Source: an uncultured Chloroflexota bacterium
GTDB lineage: Bacteria; Chloroflexota; Dehalococcoidia; UBA3495
DNA length: 6,997 nt
Direction of reading: 5' to 3'
Assembly (NCBI GenBank): GCA_913020235.1
Contig: CAJWBT010000125.1
Span: forward strand, 1-6,997
Of this stretch, positions 1 through 6,146 are shown in pieces. The notes beneath the pieces were generated by a model. It was not told where the DNA came from. It saw nothing but the letters and a program-made list of their open reading frames with translations, and searched no databases. The stretch's first letter is position 1. Each line of letters opens with the position of its first letter. The position numbers and the translations under genes are program-made.

Positions 1-454
1 CGATGCCGGTGCTGACCGTCAGGTACACCAGGGTCCGGGTCGGGGTCCCGTCGGCCGAAGGTTCCCGGCCCGCACCGCAGTGGAACTCCCCCAGCGCGGC
101 GAGGTTGGCGTCGTTGCCAACCCACACCGGATAACCGAACAAAGGCTCCCAAAGCTCTTTCAAGGAAACGCCATCCAACTCGGGGAGGTTGGGGGGGTCG
201 TGCAGGGTCCCGGTTTCGGCGTCGACCGGGCCGGCTGCGGCGATTCCCACGCCGGCTGCAGGACGGCCGGCGCACCATTCTATCGCCTCTCTGAGCAGAC
301 CCTCTGCCGACTCCAACAGCCGGGCCTGGCTGGCCTTCTTGGGGCTGGCCACCCGCGACTGCCACAGGATTTCCCCGTCCCGGGCGATGACCGCCGCCCG
401 AATCCAGGTGCCGCCCCAGTCCATCGCCACAGCCAGCTCCGGCGACTGCGTCAT
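1..454 (-). CDS. ROK-family sugar kinase (glucokinase-like), 3' end outside window
   Basis: This encodes the first 151 residues of a ROK-family protein, cytoplasmic enzymes that usually phosphorylate glucose or an N-acetylated hexosamine with ATP. Visible motifs are the N-terminal phosphate-binding AMDWGGTWIRAAV (D12-W-G-G-T16), GIAAAGPVD near 70-78, the sugar-contacting NLPELDG at 89-95, and VGNDANLAALGE at 112-123, whose D115 matches the catalytic base. The window edge falls within LTVSTGI, the start of the family's STGIGGG-type segment. No N-terminal helix-turn-helix is present, so it is a kinase rather than a ROK repressor. The ATG at 454-452 sits just after a G-rich run (GGGGGG) that can act as ribosome binding site. 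It follows the ccm genes after a 141-base spacer and is functionally unrelated to them. The exact sugar cannot be told from this fragment. Confidence 0.88.
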   Translation of the reverse strand, partial: MTQSPELAVAMDWGGTWIRAAVIARDGEILWQSRVASPKKASQARLLESAEGLLREAIEWCAGRPAAGVGIAAAGPVDAETGTLHDPPNLPELDGVSLKELWEPLFGYPVWVGNDANLAALGEFHCGAGREPSADGTPTRTLVYLTVSTGI

Positions 455-483
455 ATTCCCCCCGTCCTGGGCGCAGAATATCC

Positions 484-500
484 AGGTTGCATGATAGCAG
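484..500 (-). promoter_or_regulatory. Possible extended -10 promoter for the ROK kinase gene
   Basis: On the minus strand the hexamer TATCAT (496-491) is preceded by TGC, giving the extended -10 form TGCTATCAT. It lies about 37 bases upstream of the kinase ATG. No good -35 hexamer stands 17 bases upstream, which an extended -10 can tolerate. In such GC-rich DNA this is weak evidence; it is listed because the 455-595 spacer otherwise holds nothing recognisable and a separate transcript for the kinase is plausible. Confidence 0.25.
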
Positions 501-595
501 GTCGTTGCCTGGTTCGCGTAGCCGCCCGAGAAGAGGTTCTTTGAGAGGGGTTCCCCTAGCCCGTCGGAAAGTACTCAACCCAATGTTGCGGGCCG

Positions 596-1183
596 TCAGT
601 TCCGTTCGCCGGTACGGCCCCAACCCTCCGCGGCGAGCACCTCGTCCAAGGTGGCGCGCAACGAGTCACCGCTCATCGGCCCCACGAATTTCTTCACCAA
701 AGCCCCGCCGCCGTCGATGAGAAATTTCTCAGGTATTCCCCTGACGCCGTAGTCGATGGCGATGGTCCCCCTGGCGTCGATACCGTTTGGGTAGGTGACG
801 CCGTACCGCTCCACGTAGGCCTCGGCGTCTTGGCGGCGGTCCCAGATATCGACGCCGATGAATTCAACGCCTCGGTCCCGGTACTCCAGGTACACCTGGG
901 CCAGGATTGGGGCCTCCTGGCGGCAAGGAGGGCACCACGACGCCCAGAAGTCCAGCAGCAAGACCTTGCCCCGCAGGCTGGACAAAGTCACGGTCGTGCC
1001 GTCGAGCAGCTCCAGGGAAAACTCGCGGGCGGCCTCCTGCTCGACGGGGACTTCGCCGAACGCGTTGTTGACGCCCAGGCCGCCGGGGCTGCCGCCCGAC
1101 TTGACCAACGCCCAGGCAAGCAGGGCAAACAATGCCAGCACCGGGATTGAGGAGCCCAACAGAATCCAGCCTCGCTTGCTCAA
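596..1183 (-). CDS. ccmG: CcmG/TlpA-type membrane-anchored thioredoxin (cytochrome c maturation)
   Basis: A 195-residue thiol-disulfide oxidoreductase that would reduce the cysteines of apocytochrome heme motifs, or of CcmH, outside the membrane. One N-terminal membrane anchor spans about residues 6-27. A thioredoxin fold follows from about 52, with the active site FWASWCPPCRQE (C84, C87) and the cis-proline loop GVRGIPEKFLID (P151). WCPPC and the single anchor are typical of TlpA/ResA/CcmG proteins. The start is TTG (1183-1181): no in-frame ATG precedes the anchor, AGGAG lies about 10 bases upstream, and the TTG overlaps the TGA of the upstream gene as TTGA, so the two are translationally coupled. 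The family is clear; the choice of CcmG over the sister families TlpA or ResA rests on its place at the end of the ccm cluster. Confidence 0.9.
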   Translation of the reverse strand: MSKRGWILLGSSIPVLALFALLAWALVKSGGSPGGLGVNNAFGEVPVEQEAAREFSLELLDGTTVTLSSLRGKVLLLDFWASWCPPCRQEAPILAQVYLEYRDRGVEFIGVDIWDRRQDAEAYVERYGVTYPNGIDARGTIAIDYGVRGIPEKFLIDGGGALVKKFVGPMSGDSLRATLDEVLAAEGWGRTGERN

Positions 1184-2433
1184 CTCTCCCGCTCTCCTAG
1201 CTGCGTTTCGCCCTCCCCGCCCGCCGTCTGAGGGATCTGCAGTATTCGGGCCCTCAGCCCGTCTCGCCGGCGCCGATACTCCGCCTCCGGCATTTCCCCC
1301 TGCTGGAACCGCTCGTCGAGCACCGCTACTTCTCGGATCAGGGCGCGGCGCTGTGGCGACTCCCTGTGGAGCCTCTCAGGAGTGGCTGTCACGGAGGCTG
1401 GGGCCTTTCGTGAAGCGCCGGTCATCCCAAGCAGCAAGAGGAAGGCCAGGACCGCTCCGGCGGCCCCGGGTATGGCCACCCGCCAGAAACCGCCATCGGT
1501 GACCGACTTCCAAAACCGCGCCGCAAGGCTGGGCTCGGGAAGGTTCGTCAGCTCCAAGACCATGTCCTGGCCGCTCCGGAAATCTCTCCCCTCCCATACC
1601 CGGTACACGGACCCTTCGATGTCCACCGTTGGAGCCGGCTCCAGCGGTGCGACCCGGATCGACATCATTCGTTCGGGCACCAGCACCTGGTACATGTTTG
1701 AGTCCTGGAAGAAGATGTGCCGGTAAGATACCCGGTCACCCCGGTAGGGAAAGCGGAAAGAGAAGTCGACCGCGTGCTCTCCGGGGACCACGGCCGAGGT
1801 GAGGGCAAATCCGGTGCCGGCGGGCACGATATCCCCGCCAGGCAGGTCCGACTGTACGCTGAGGTCCTCGGCCAGGGGCGGCAACGAGAAGCGCAGCAAG
1901 CCCTCCGGTCCAGTCTCCGCCGTGCCGGGCAGGAAGGCGCGGTCGCTCCGGTTGTTCAGTCTCACGAACTCGACCGCAGAAATCTCCCGGTTCTTCTCAT
2001 CCACCCCGGCGATTAGCAGGGCCTGCAGGCTCACGCTCAGCACCGCCGGGTCCCGGGTCGTCTCGTACACGGTGAGCCGGGCCTCGTCCGCCAGCTCCTC
2101 CGGGGCCAGTGCCACAGTATAGAAGACCCCCGCATAGTCCACGCTGAGGAGGTAGCTTCCGCCTTCTAGCAAGGGCACTTGGTCGAACCGAAAACTGCCG
2201 CCGTCGCCAATCGTCGTCTGGTCCGCTGTGGCCAGCTGTCCCGCCTGGTCGGAAGCCAGCAAGAACACCGTGAGGTCCGGAGGCGGCTCTGCTCCGCCGG
2301 TGCCGTTGGTCACGGTCCCCTGGATTGTGACCGTTACCTGGGCGCTGCCCGTCTCCGGGCCCGCGCCCGCAAGAGCCAGGGCCAGAGCCGTGAACAGCAC
2401 GGCCAGCCGGAAGACCAAACGCCGGCCCCTCAT
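1180..2433 (-). CDS. Secreted, membrane-anchored beta-domain protein of unknown function in the ccm cluster
   Basis: I do not recognise a named family for this 417-residue protein. Residues 1-32 look like a signal peptide (arginine-rich start, hydrophobic core, likely cleavage after GSA or SAQ). From 33 to about 125 it resembles a carboxypeptidase-regulatory-like beta sandwich (VTIQGTVTNGTGG, then FRFDQVPLLEGGSYLLSVDY). A further beta-rich extracytoplasmic region runs to about 305. One membrane span lies near 318-338. The cytoplasmic tail (about 360-400, with the stretch LDERFQQGEMPEAEYRRRR) looks like a short charged SHOCT-type helical hairpin. The ATG at 2433 is preferred over an in-frame ATG at 2472 because it begins the signal peptide directly and overlaps the upstream stop as ATGA. 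The downstream TTGA overlap ties it to the thioredoxin gene. A role as scaffold or apocytochrome/heme-handling factor is a guess from context only. Confidence 0.8.
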   Translation of the reverse strand: MRGRRLVFRLAVLFTALALALAGAGPETGSAQVTVTIQGTVTNGTGGAEPPPDLTVFLLASDQAGQLATADQTTIGDGGSFRFDQVPLLEGGSYLLSVDYAGVFYTVALAPEELADEARLTVYETTRDPAVLSVSLQALLIAGVDEKNREISAVEFVRLNNRSDRAFLPGTAETGPEGLLRFSLPPLAEDLSVQSDLPGGDIVPAGTGFALTSAVVPGEHAVDFSFRFPYRGDRVSYRHIFFQDSNMYQVLVPERMMSIRVAPLEPAPTVDIEGSVYRVWEGRDFRSGQDMVLELTNLPEPSLAARFWKSVTDGGFWRVAIPGAAGAVLAFLLLLGMTGASRKAPASVTATPERLHRESPQRRALIREVAVLDERFQQGEMPEAEYRRRRDGLRARILQIPQTAGGEGETQLGERES

Positions 2434-2876
2434 GGCGAAGCCGGCCCCGGGGTGTCGGGTTTGGCGCCGCACTCGGGGCAGCCGCCGTCGCCCGGCACGG
2501 AATCCGCTCCGCAGCTAGGACAGGGGGTGGAGACCCCGCCGGCTCCTCGTAGGGCCGCCCGGGCTGCCAGCACCTCCTGCTCCAGCGACCATTCGGGATC
2601 ATCGTCCTGTTCCCGCGCCCGCTGCCGCAGGGCGGTGGCTGCCTGGACGCGGTAACCCTGTAATTGCTCCCGGTATAGCTGCTCCGGCACCTGTCCCAGC
2701 TCGTGCTCCAGCCGTAGCGTGCGGATGGCCTCGTAGATGGACTCCAGCTCCGGCGCCTCCGGACTCGCAGCAACCGTCGGGCCTTCAACCCAGGTCCGCA
2801 AGCGAGACTTGAGGAATGGGAAGGCCACTATGGCAACACTGAACAGGGCCAGGGCAGCGCCCACCACCAATCCCAT
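2430..2876 (-). CDS. CcmI-like small membrane protein with C-terminal zinc ribbon
   Basis: A 148-residue protein with an N-terminal membrane helix (about 2-23), a charged helical segment (about 43-110, including ESIYEAIRTLRLEHELGQV and EQLYREQLQGYR), and a C-terminal zinc ribbon CPSCG-x10-CPECG (C119, C122, C133, C136). The membrane helix plus LYREQL-type coiled segment recalls the N-terminal part of CcmI, the apocytochrome chaperone of System I, but the TPR domain of CcmI is absent and a zinc ribbon stands in its place. The helix is probably followed by a cytoplasmic domain, since zinc ribbons of this kind are generally intracellular. The ATG at 2876 has no strong ribosome binding site; the inverted-repeat element lies just upstream. 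The stop overlaps the next start (ATGA). Zinc binding and membrane location are well supported by motif; the CcmI link is inference. Confidence 0.78.
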   Translation of the reverse strand: MGLVVGAALALFSVAIVAFPFLKSRLRTWVEGPTVAASPEAPELESIYEAIRTLRLEHELGQVPEQLYREQLQGYRVQAATALRQRAREQDDDPEWSLEQEVLAARAALRGAGGVSTPCPSCGADSVPGDGGCPECGAKPDTPGPASP

Positions 2877-2911
2877 ACCGTTACCGTGCTTTCACCGTCG
2901 AATATTGAACG

Positions 2912-3056
2912 GTCAGCAATCAGCTATCAGCCGTCAGCCCTTGGTTGGCTGAAGGTTGCCGGACGGCGGAATACTAACAGGGGCCTCCCGCTGCACCGCC
3001 AAACCGCCCCGCCGGCCTTCAGCCTGACTGCTGAAAGCTGATCGTTGATCGCTGAC
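2912..3056 (-). repeat. Inverted-repeat element made of TCAGCNN heptads, between ccmF and the zinc-ribbon gene
   Basis: The left arm (2913-2940) is four heptads: TCAGCAA, TCAGCTA, TCAGCCG, TCAGCCC. The right arm (3055-3021, minus strand) has five: TCAGCGA, TCAACGA, TCAGCTT, TCAGCAG, TCAGGCT. Comparing 2912-2938 with the reverse complement of 3030-3056 gives 22 of 27 matches by hand. A nested, perfect 9-base inverted repeat lies inside (GGCTGAAGG at 2947-2955, CCTTCAGCC at 3016-3024). The whole 145-base unit would fold into a long hairpin in DNA or RNA and fills most of the 198-base gap within the cluster. No coding potential is evident. Its form resembles a small REP-like or MITE-like palindromic repeat; no transposase is present. 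Strand is arbitrary for this palindrome. Confidence 0.75.
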
Positions 3057-3074
3057 TTCTCTCCCCTTGGAATC

Positions 3075-5072
3075 TTACGCCGCGGTGGGCCTGGAACCAG
3101 CCGGGACCCGGCCCGGTTCCGTCACCCGGGCCGTCGCCCTGCGGCGCTGCGGCCACAGCGCGACCACAGTGCCCACCACGAGCACCGGCCCGGCCACCCA
3201 CATCCACCAGATGAGAGGGTTCACCAGGACCCGGAAACCTACACTCCCGTTGGGCAGGTTCTCACTGAGTACCACGTACAGGTCTTCCACCGGTGTCGAC
3301 CGGATGGCAGCCCGTGTCGACGCCATGCTGAAAGAGGGGTAGAAGGCCCGTGTCGGCTGCATGACCGTCAGCAGCTTGCCGTCCCGGTAGACCTCAACGT
3401 CGGATACAAACTCGGTGCGATTGCCCTTTTGCTCTTCCACCGTGCCGAGATACCGTAGCTCATACCCGGCGATGGTCAAGCTTTCGCCGGGGGCCAGCAC
3501 TGCGTCCCGTTGAGTGTTGAAAAAAGTGGTGCCGGCGATACCCAGTGCCACCATGACCACCGACAGGTGGACGATGTAGCCGCCATACCGGGGCCGGTTG
3601 GCCGCGATGAGATGGAAAAATGCGACCGGGTAGCTCTCCCCCGAGGAGCGGTGCCGGGCGCGAGTGCCGCGGGTCCACTCCAGAAAGATACCGGCGGCCA
3701 CCAGCGCTCCCAGACCAAATCCGATGAGCGGGTACTGCTGCCCCACGCCCAGGGCTAAAAGCAGCACCACCACCGCCACGGCGATGAGGCCGGGCAGGAG
3801 CAACGCCCGGCGGACGCTGGCCGGGGTGGCCCGGCGCCAAGGCAGCAGTGGGCCTACCCCCATCAAGAAAAGCAGGCCCAGCAGCAGCGGCCCGTTCACC
3901 TGGTCGTAGAAAGGACGGGCCACGGTGATCTCTTCGCCGACGGCGAGGCGGGAGATCAACGGGTAGACAGTGCCCCAGAGGGTCACGAAGGCGATGGCCA
4001 GCAACAAGAAGTTGTTGACCAGGAAGGCCGCCTCGCGGGACAGCATCGAGTCCAGGGCTTGGGCGCTCTTGAGCAGCGGATAGCGCCAGAAGAAGATGGC
4101 AAAGGGCACCAGCACGCCTATGCCCAGGAAGACGAGGAAGACCCACCCCAGGGCGGATGCTCCGAAAGAGTGCACCGAGGCCACCTGCCCGCCCCGGTTC
4201 ATGAACATGCCGTACAAGGCCATCCCGAAGGACACGTTGATCAGCACGATGTTCCACATCCGAAACATCCCCCGCCGCTTTTGCACCATGATGGAGTGGA
4301 CGAATGCGGTCAGGGCGAGCCAGGGCATCAGCCCCGCGTTTTCCACCGGGTCCCAGAACCAGAACCCGCCCCATCCCAGAATGGTGTAGGCCCACCAGGA
4401 ACCCAACAGCAGGCCTCCGGCCAGCAGGACCCACGAGACGATCCCCCACAGGCGGCCCACATCCACCCACTCGTCCCCGTTCTTGCCGCCTATTTGGGAG
4501 CCCAGGGCGAATGCAAAGGGCAGGGTGATGCCGATCAGACCGGCCATCAGCGCCGGGGGGTGGAAGAACATGCCCACATGGGTCAGCAGCGGGTTGAGGC
4601 CGTCGCCGTCAAGCGGGACGAAGGGCAGTTTCTCGAAGGGGTCCGCCATGAACGCCGTCACCGCCAGAAAGAACGCCAGCACCAGCATCAAAATCGCGGT
4701 GGTGTAAGGAAGGGTGTCGTGGACCTTCACCGGCGCCCGCCAGATGGCGATGGCCGACATTGCCGACAGCACGAAAGCGATGAAGAGCAACGACCCCTCG
4801 TTGCCGGCGTAGAAAGCCACCCAGGTAAAGCGGCTGGGCATCGCCAGGTCGCTGTGGCGGGCCACGTAGGCTATCTCGAAGTCCTGGCCGATGAATGCCG
4901 CCACCAGGCTCAAGGTCGCCACCAGGAGCACCAGGGCTGTCAGGTATGCGGCGCTTCGGGAGCTTTGGACCAGGGATGGAAAACCCCGGACCTTGCCCAC
5001 CAGCGAACCGATGCCGGCGTAGGCCGAGAGGGCCAGCGCCAGCCAAATGCAGATTGCACCCAGGTCAGCCAT
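3075..5072 (-). CDS. ccmF: CcmF heme lyase (System I cytochrome c maturation)
   Basis: A 665-residue polytopic membrane protein, close to the usual CcmF length, that ligates heme covalently to CxxCH motifs of apocytochromes on the outer face of the membrane. The tryptophan-rich WWD domain is at about 226-251 (WWAYTILGWGGFWFWDPVEN, then AGLMPW). Other family stretches are WVAFYAGNEGSLLF near 84-97, LDGDGLNPLL at 154-163, FFHPPALMAG at 169-178 and RPRYGGYIVHLSV at 493-505. H171, H259, H301 and H502 correspond in position to the conserved heme-liganding or essential histidines of characterised CcmF proteins. About a dozen or more hydrophobic segments are seen, with a soluble domain at roughly 515-615 and a last helix near 622-640. 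The ATG at 5072 fits the family N-terminus; AAGGAGG lies about 15 bases upstream, farther than usual, but no better in-frame start exists. It follows ccmH by 51 bases. Confidence 0.97.
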   Translation of the reverse strand: MADLGAICIWLALALSAYAGIGSLVGKVRGFPSLVQSSRSAAYLTALVLLVATLSLVAAFIGQDFEIAYVARHSDLAMPSRFTWVAFYAGNEGSLLFIAFVLSAMSAIAIWRAPVKVHDTLPYTTAILMLVLAFFLAVTAFMADPFEKLPFVPLDGDGLNPLLTHVGMFFHPPALMAGLIGITLPFAFALGSQIGGKNGDEWVDVGRLWGIVSWVLLAGGLLLGSWWAYTILGWGGFWFWDPVENAGLMPWLALTAFVHSIMVQKRRGMFRMWNIVLINVSFGMALYGMFMNRGGQVASVHSFGASALGWVFLVFLGIGVLVPFAIFFWRYPLLKSAQALDSMLSREAAFLVNNFLLLAIAFVTLWGTVYPLISRLAVGEEITVARPFYDQVNGPLLLGLLFLMGVGPLLPWRRATPASVRRALLLPGLIAVAVVVLLLALGVGQQYPLIGFGLGALVAAGIFLEWTRGTRARHRSSGESYPVAFFHLIAANRPRYGGYIVHLSVVMVALGIAGTTFFNTQRDAVLAPGESLTIAGYELRYLGTVEEQKGNRTEFVSDVEVYRDGKLLTVMQPTRAFYPSFSMASTRAAIRSTPVEDLYVVLSENLPNGSVGFRVLVNPLIWWMWVAGPVLVVGTVVALWPQRRRATARVTEPGRVPAGSRPTAA

Positions 5073-5123
5073 GGGGAATGAAGCCTGCCTCCTTATTGGC
5101 GTGTCAGACTGACGAAGCCGCGG

Positions 5124-5723
5124 CTAGGGGCCACCTTCCCGTTGAACGTCCTTCCCCCGGATGGGTTCTACGCCACCGGCGCCGGGGTTGGATGCACCGG
5201 GGGCTTCGCCCTCCAGCAGGGCCAGGTCCCGGTCGATGGCCTCCAGGTACGGTTCCAGGCCATCTTCCAGCGGCGGCTCGGTAGCCGGCTTGCCACGGCT
5301 CCCGGCCGTCATCGAGCGGAGAATCGCCAGCGCGCCCAACAGCGCTGCCACGACCCCGGCCACCGGCAATATCCAGACCAGCAGGTTCACGCCGGACTTG
5401 GGTGGCGCGGCCAACACGCCGGGCCCGTAGCGTTCAACAAAGAAGTCCAGGATTTCATCTCGGCTGGCGCCCTGGGCCAGCATCTCCCGGACCACTCCAC
5501 GCATCTGCCGGGCAAGTTCCACCTGAGCTTGGTCGATGGTCTCGGCGGGGCACACCGGACACATCAGGCTCCGGTCGATGGCCTGCGCTTCCCCTTCGTC
5601 ATAGGGCAGGCCCTGGCCCGGCCCCTGGGCAAGGGCGGTGCCTCCGCCCAGCAGCAGCACCGGGAGCAGCCACAGGGCGAACACCAGGGACCTAGGCCAC
5701 TTGGATGGCAAGCGAATATCCAT
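5124..5723 (-). CDS. ccmH: CcmH/CycL/NrfF-type apocytochrome thiol oxidoreductase subunit
   Basis: A 199-residue member of the CcmH family, which reduces or presents the cysteines of apocytochrome c to the CcmF heme lyase. It has a signal peptide (1-32, ending GGTALAQ). The three-helix redox domain (about 44-107) contains SLMCPVCPAETIDQAQ (C55, C58), then LARQMRGVVREMLAQGASR and ILDFFVERYGPGVLAAPP. A membrane anchor follows at about 112-136 (NLLVWILPVAGVVAALLGAL). The usual motif is LxCPxCQ; here the residue after the second cysteine is proline and the next is alanine. The tail after the anchor (about 60 residues, with YLEAIDRDLALLEGEAPG) recalls the start of a CcmI-like segment fused in many CcmH proteins, but is too short for a TPR domain. 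The start at 5723 has only a weak ribosome binding site; the signal peptide supports it. Confidence 0.94.
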   Translation of the reverse strand: MDIRLPSKWPRSLVFALWLLPVLLLGGGTALAQGPGQGLPYDEGEAQAIDRSLMCPVCPAETIDQAQVELARQMRGVVREMLAQGASRDEILDFFVERYGPGVLAAPPKSGVNLLVWILPVAGVVAALLGALAILRSMTAGSRGKPATEPPLEDGLEPYLEAIDRDLALLEGEAPGASNPGAGGVEPIRGKDVQREGGP

Positions 5724-5935
5724 ATCCCAGTCTCAAATGGGGGCCTCGGCGGGGCAGCAGCGGGCGCAAGGCGGAGAGAATACCCGTCTCCCAATCGACC
5801 GGTGTCCCGTAGCGGTTAAAGCTAGGGACTCCAAGGCCGCTGAAGTCTGGCGTTTGCGATGCAGGCGGTGGGCTCAAAATCCCTTGACAGTGGAGGCAGC
5901 AGCCCGGCTTGCGGAGATCACTCCGGGGTTGCCGC
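5724..5935. other. Spacer upstream of ccmH with no recognisable gene
   Basis: Reading frames stay open here mainly because the DNA is GC rich; none of the translations resembles a protein family or has a convincing start. On the plus strand TTGACA occurs at 5884-5889 but no -10 hexamer stands at the right spacing. On the minus strand TATTCT near 5780 could be a weak -10 element for ccmH, without a matching -35. No terminator with a T run was seen. The spacer follows the cytochrome remnant, so it may be decayed sequence or hold a ccmH promoter that I cannot define. Confidence 0.4.
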
Positions 5936-6052
5936 CTATTGCTGCTGAAGAGTTTCGGTGATGTGCTCCGCCATGGCCTTGCGAAGCTGGACATCTCCAC
6001 CATTCCGCTTAGTATAACCCCCCCGATGCCCCCAGGGCCAATGGCCGTGTTC
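5936..6052 (-). pseudogene. Frameshifted remnant of a cytochrome c C-terminal domain
   Basis: The minus strand encodes TAIGPGGIGGVILSGMVEM, then SSFA, which parallels KAIGPGGILGFMRSGVVAM and PNFS of the adjacent intact cytochrome. A second frame carries on with AMAEHITETLQQQ and a TAG stop (5938-5936), parallel to AIVEYITSTL. At DNA level the 65 bases 5982-6046 align without gaps to 6659-6723 at about 43 of 65 identities by hand. The piece between the two homologous blocks is about 25 bases shorter than in the intact gene, which explains the frame change. The retained methionine matches the heme axial ligand, but no CxxCH motif lies upstream, so the heme-binding half is missing. It ends without a cupredoxin. 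It is most simply the decayed tail of a second, diverged tandem cytochrome gene. Confidence 0.72.
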
Positions 6053-6104
6053 GTCCGGCATGGGGACACGCGGGGCGGGGCTTGTTCTGGATAGCGCCGT
6101 CAAC

Positions 6105-6131
6105 GATACCGGGGGGAAGACCGCCGGTATC
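6105..6131 (-). terminator. Hairpin downstream of the cytochrome-cupredoxin gene, terminator-like but without U tract
   Basis: GATACCGG (6105-6112) pairs perfectly with CCGGTATC (6124-6131). Two more G-C pairs follow after one mismatch, leaving a loop of about five bases. The stem begins 16 bases beyond the TAG stop of the cytochrome gene. The bases following it on the transcript (GTTGACGGCG) have no run of U, so it is not a standard intrinsic terminator; it could protect the 3' end of the message or give partial termination. Confidence 0.4.
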
Positions 6132-6146
6132 CCTTGCCCGAGGGCG

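Noticed and set aside
546..557. Short palindrome AGGGGTTCCCCT as a terminator after the thioredoxin gene
   Set aside because: The usable stem is only four pairs and no T run follows on the minus strand.
2433..2472. Upstream ATG at 2472 as the start of the beta-domain protein
   Set aside because: It would put 13 polar residues ahead of a good signal peptide and overlap the upstream gene by over 40 bases; the ATGA overlap at 2433 is the more usual arrangement.
1997..2788. A 263-codon minus-strand open frame overlapping two genes
   Set aside because: It is a shadow frame of the zinc-ribbon and beta-domain genes, with Arg/Pro/Gly-rich low-complexity translation and no start context.
3460..4470. 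A 336-codon minus-strand open frame within ccmF
   Set aside because: It is an out-of-frame reading of ccmF, whose own frame shows clear family motifs throughout.
4059..5081. A 340-codon open frame on the plus strand
   Set aside because: It lies entirely antisense to ccmF, is very rich in His, Gln and Pro as expected from reading the opposite strand of a membrane protein gene, and shows no family motif.
5870..5890. T-arm-like bases (GGGCTCAAAATCCC) suggesting a tRNA
   Set aside because: The flanks do not pair as a proper T stem, and no acceptor, D or anticodon arms can be folded at the right distances.
5884..5912. TTGACA at 5884-5889 as a plus-strand promoter
   Set aside because: No -10-like hexamer occurs 16-18 bases downstream and no plus-strand gene follows.
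5692..6069. A 125-codon minus-strand open frame as an intact protein
   Set aside because: Only its first part matches cytochrome c; the matching C-terminus is in another frame and the rest resembles nothing and runs into ccmH. A remnant plus spacer explains it better.
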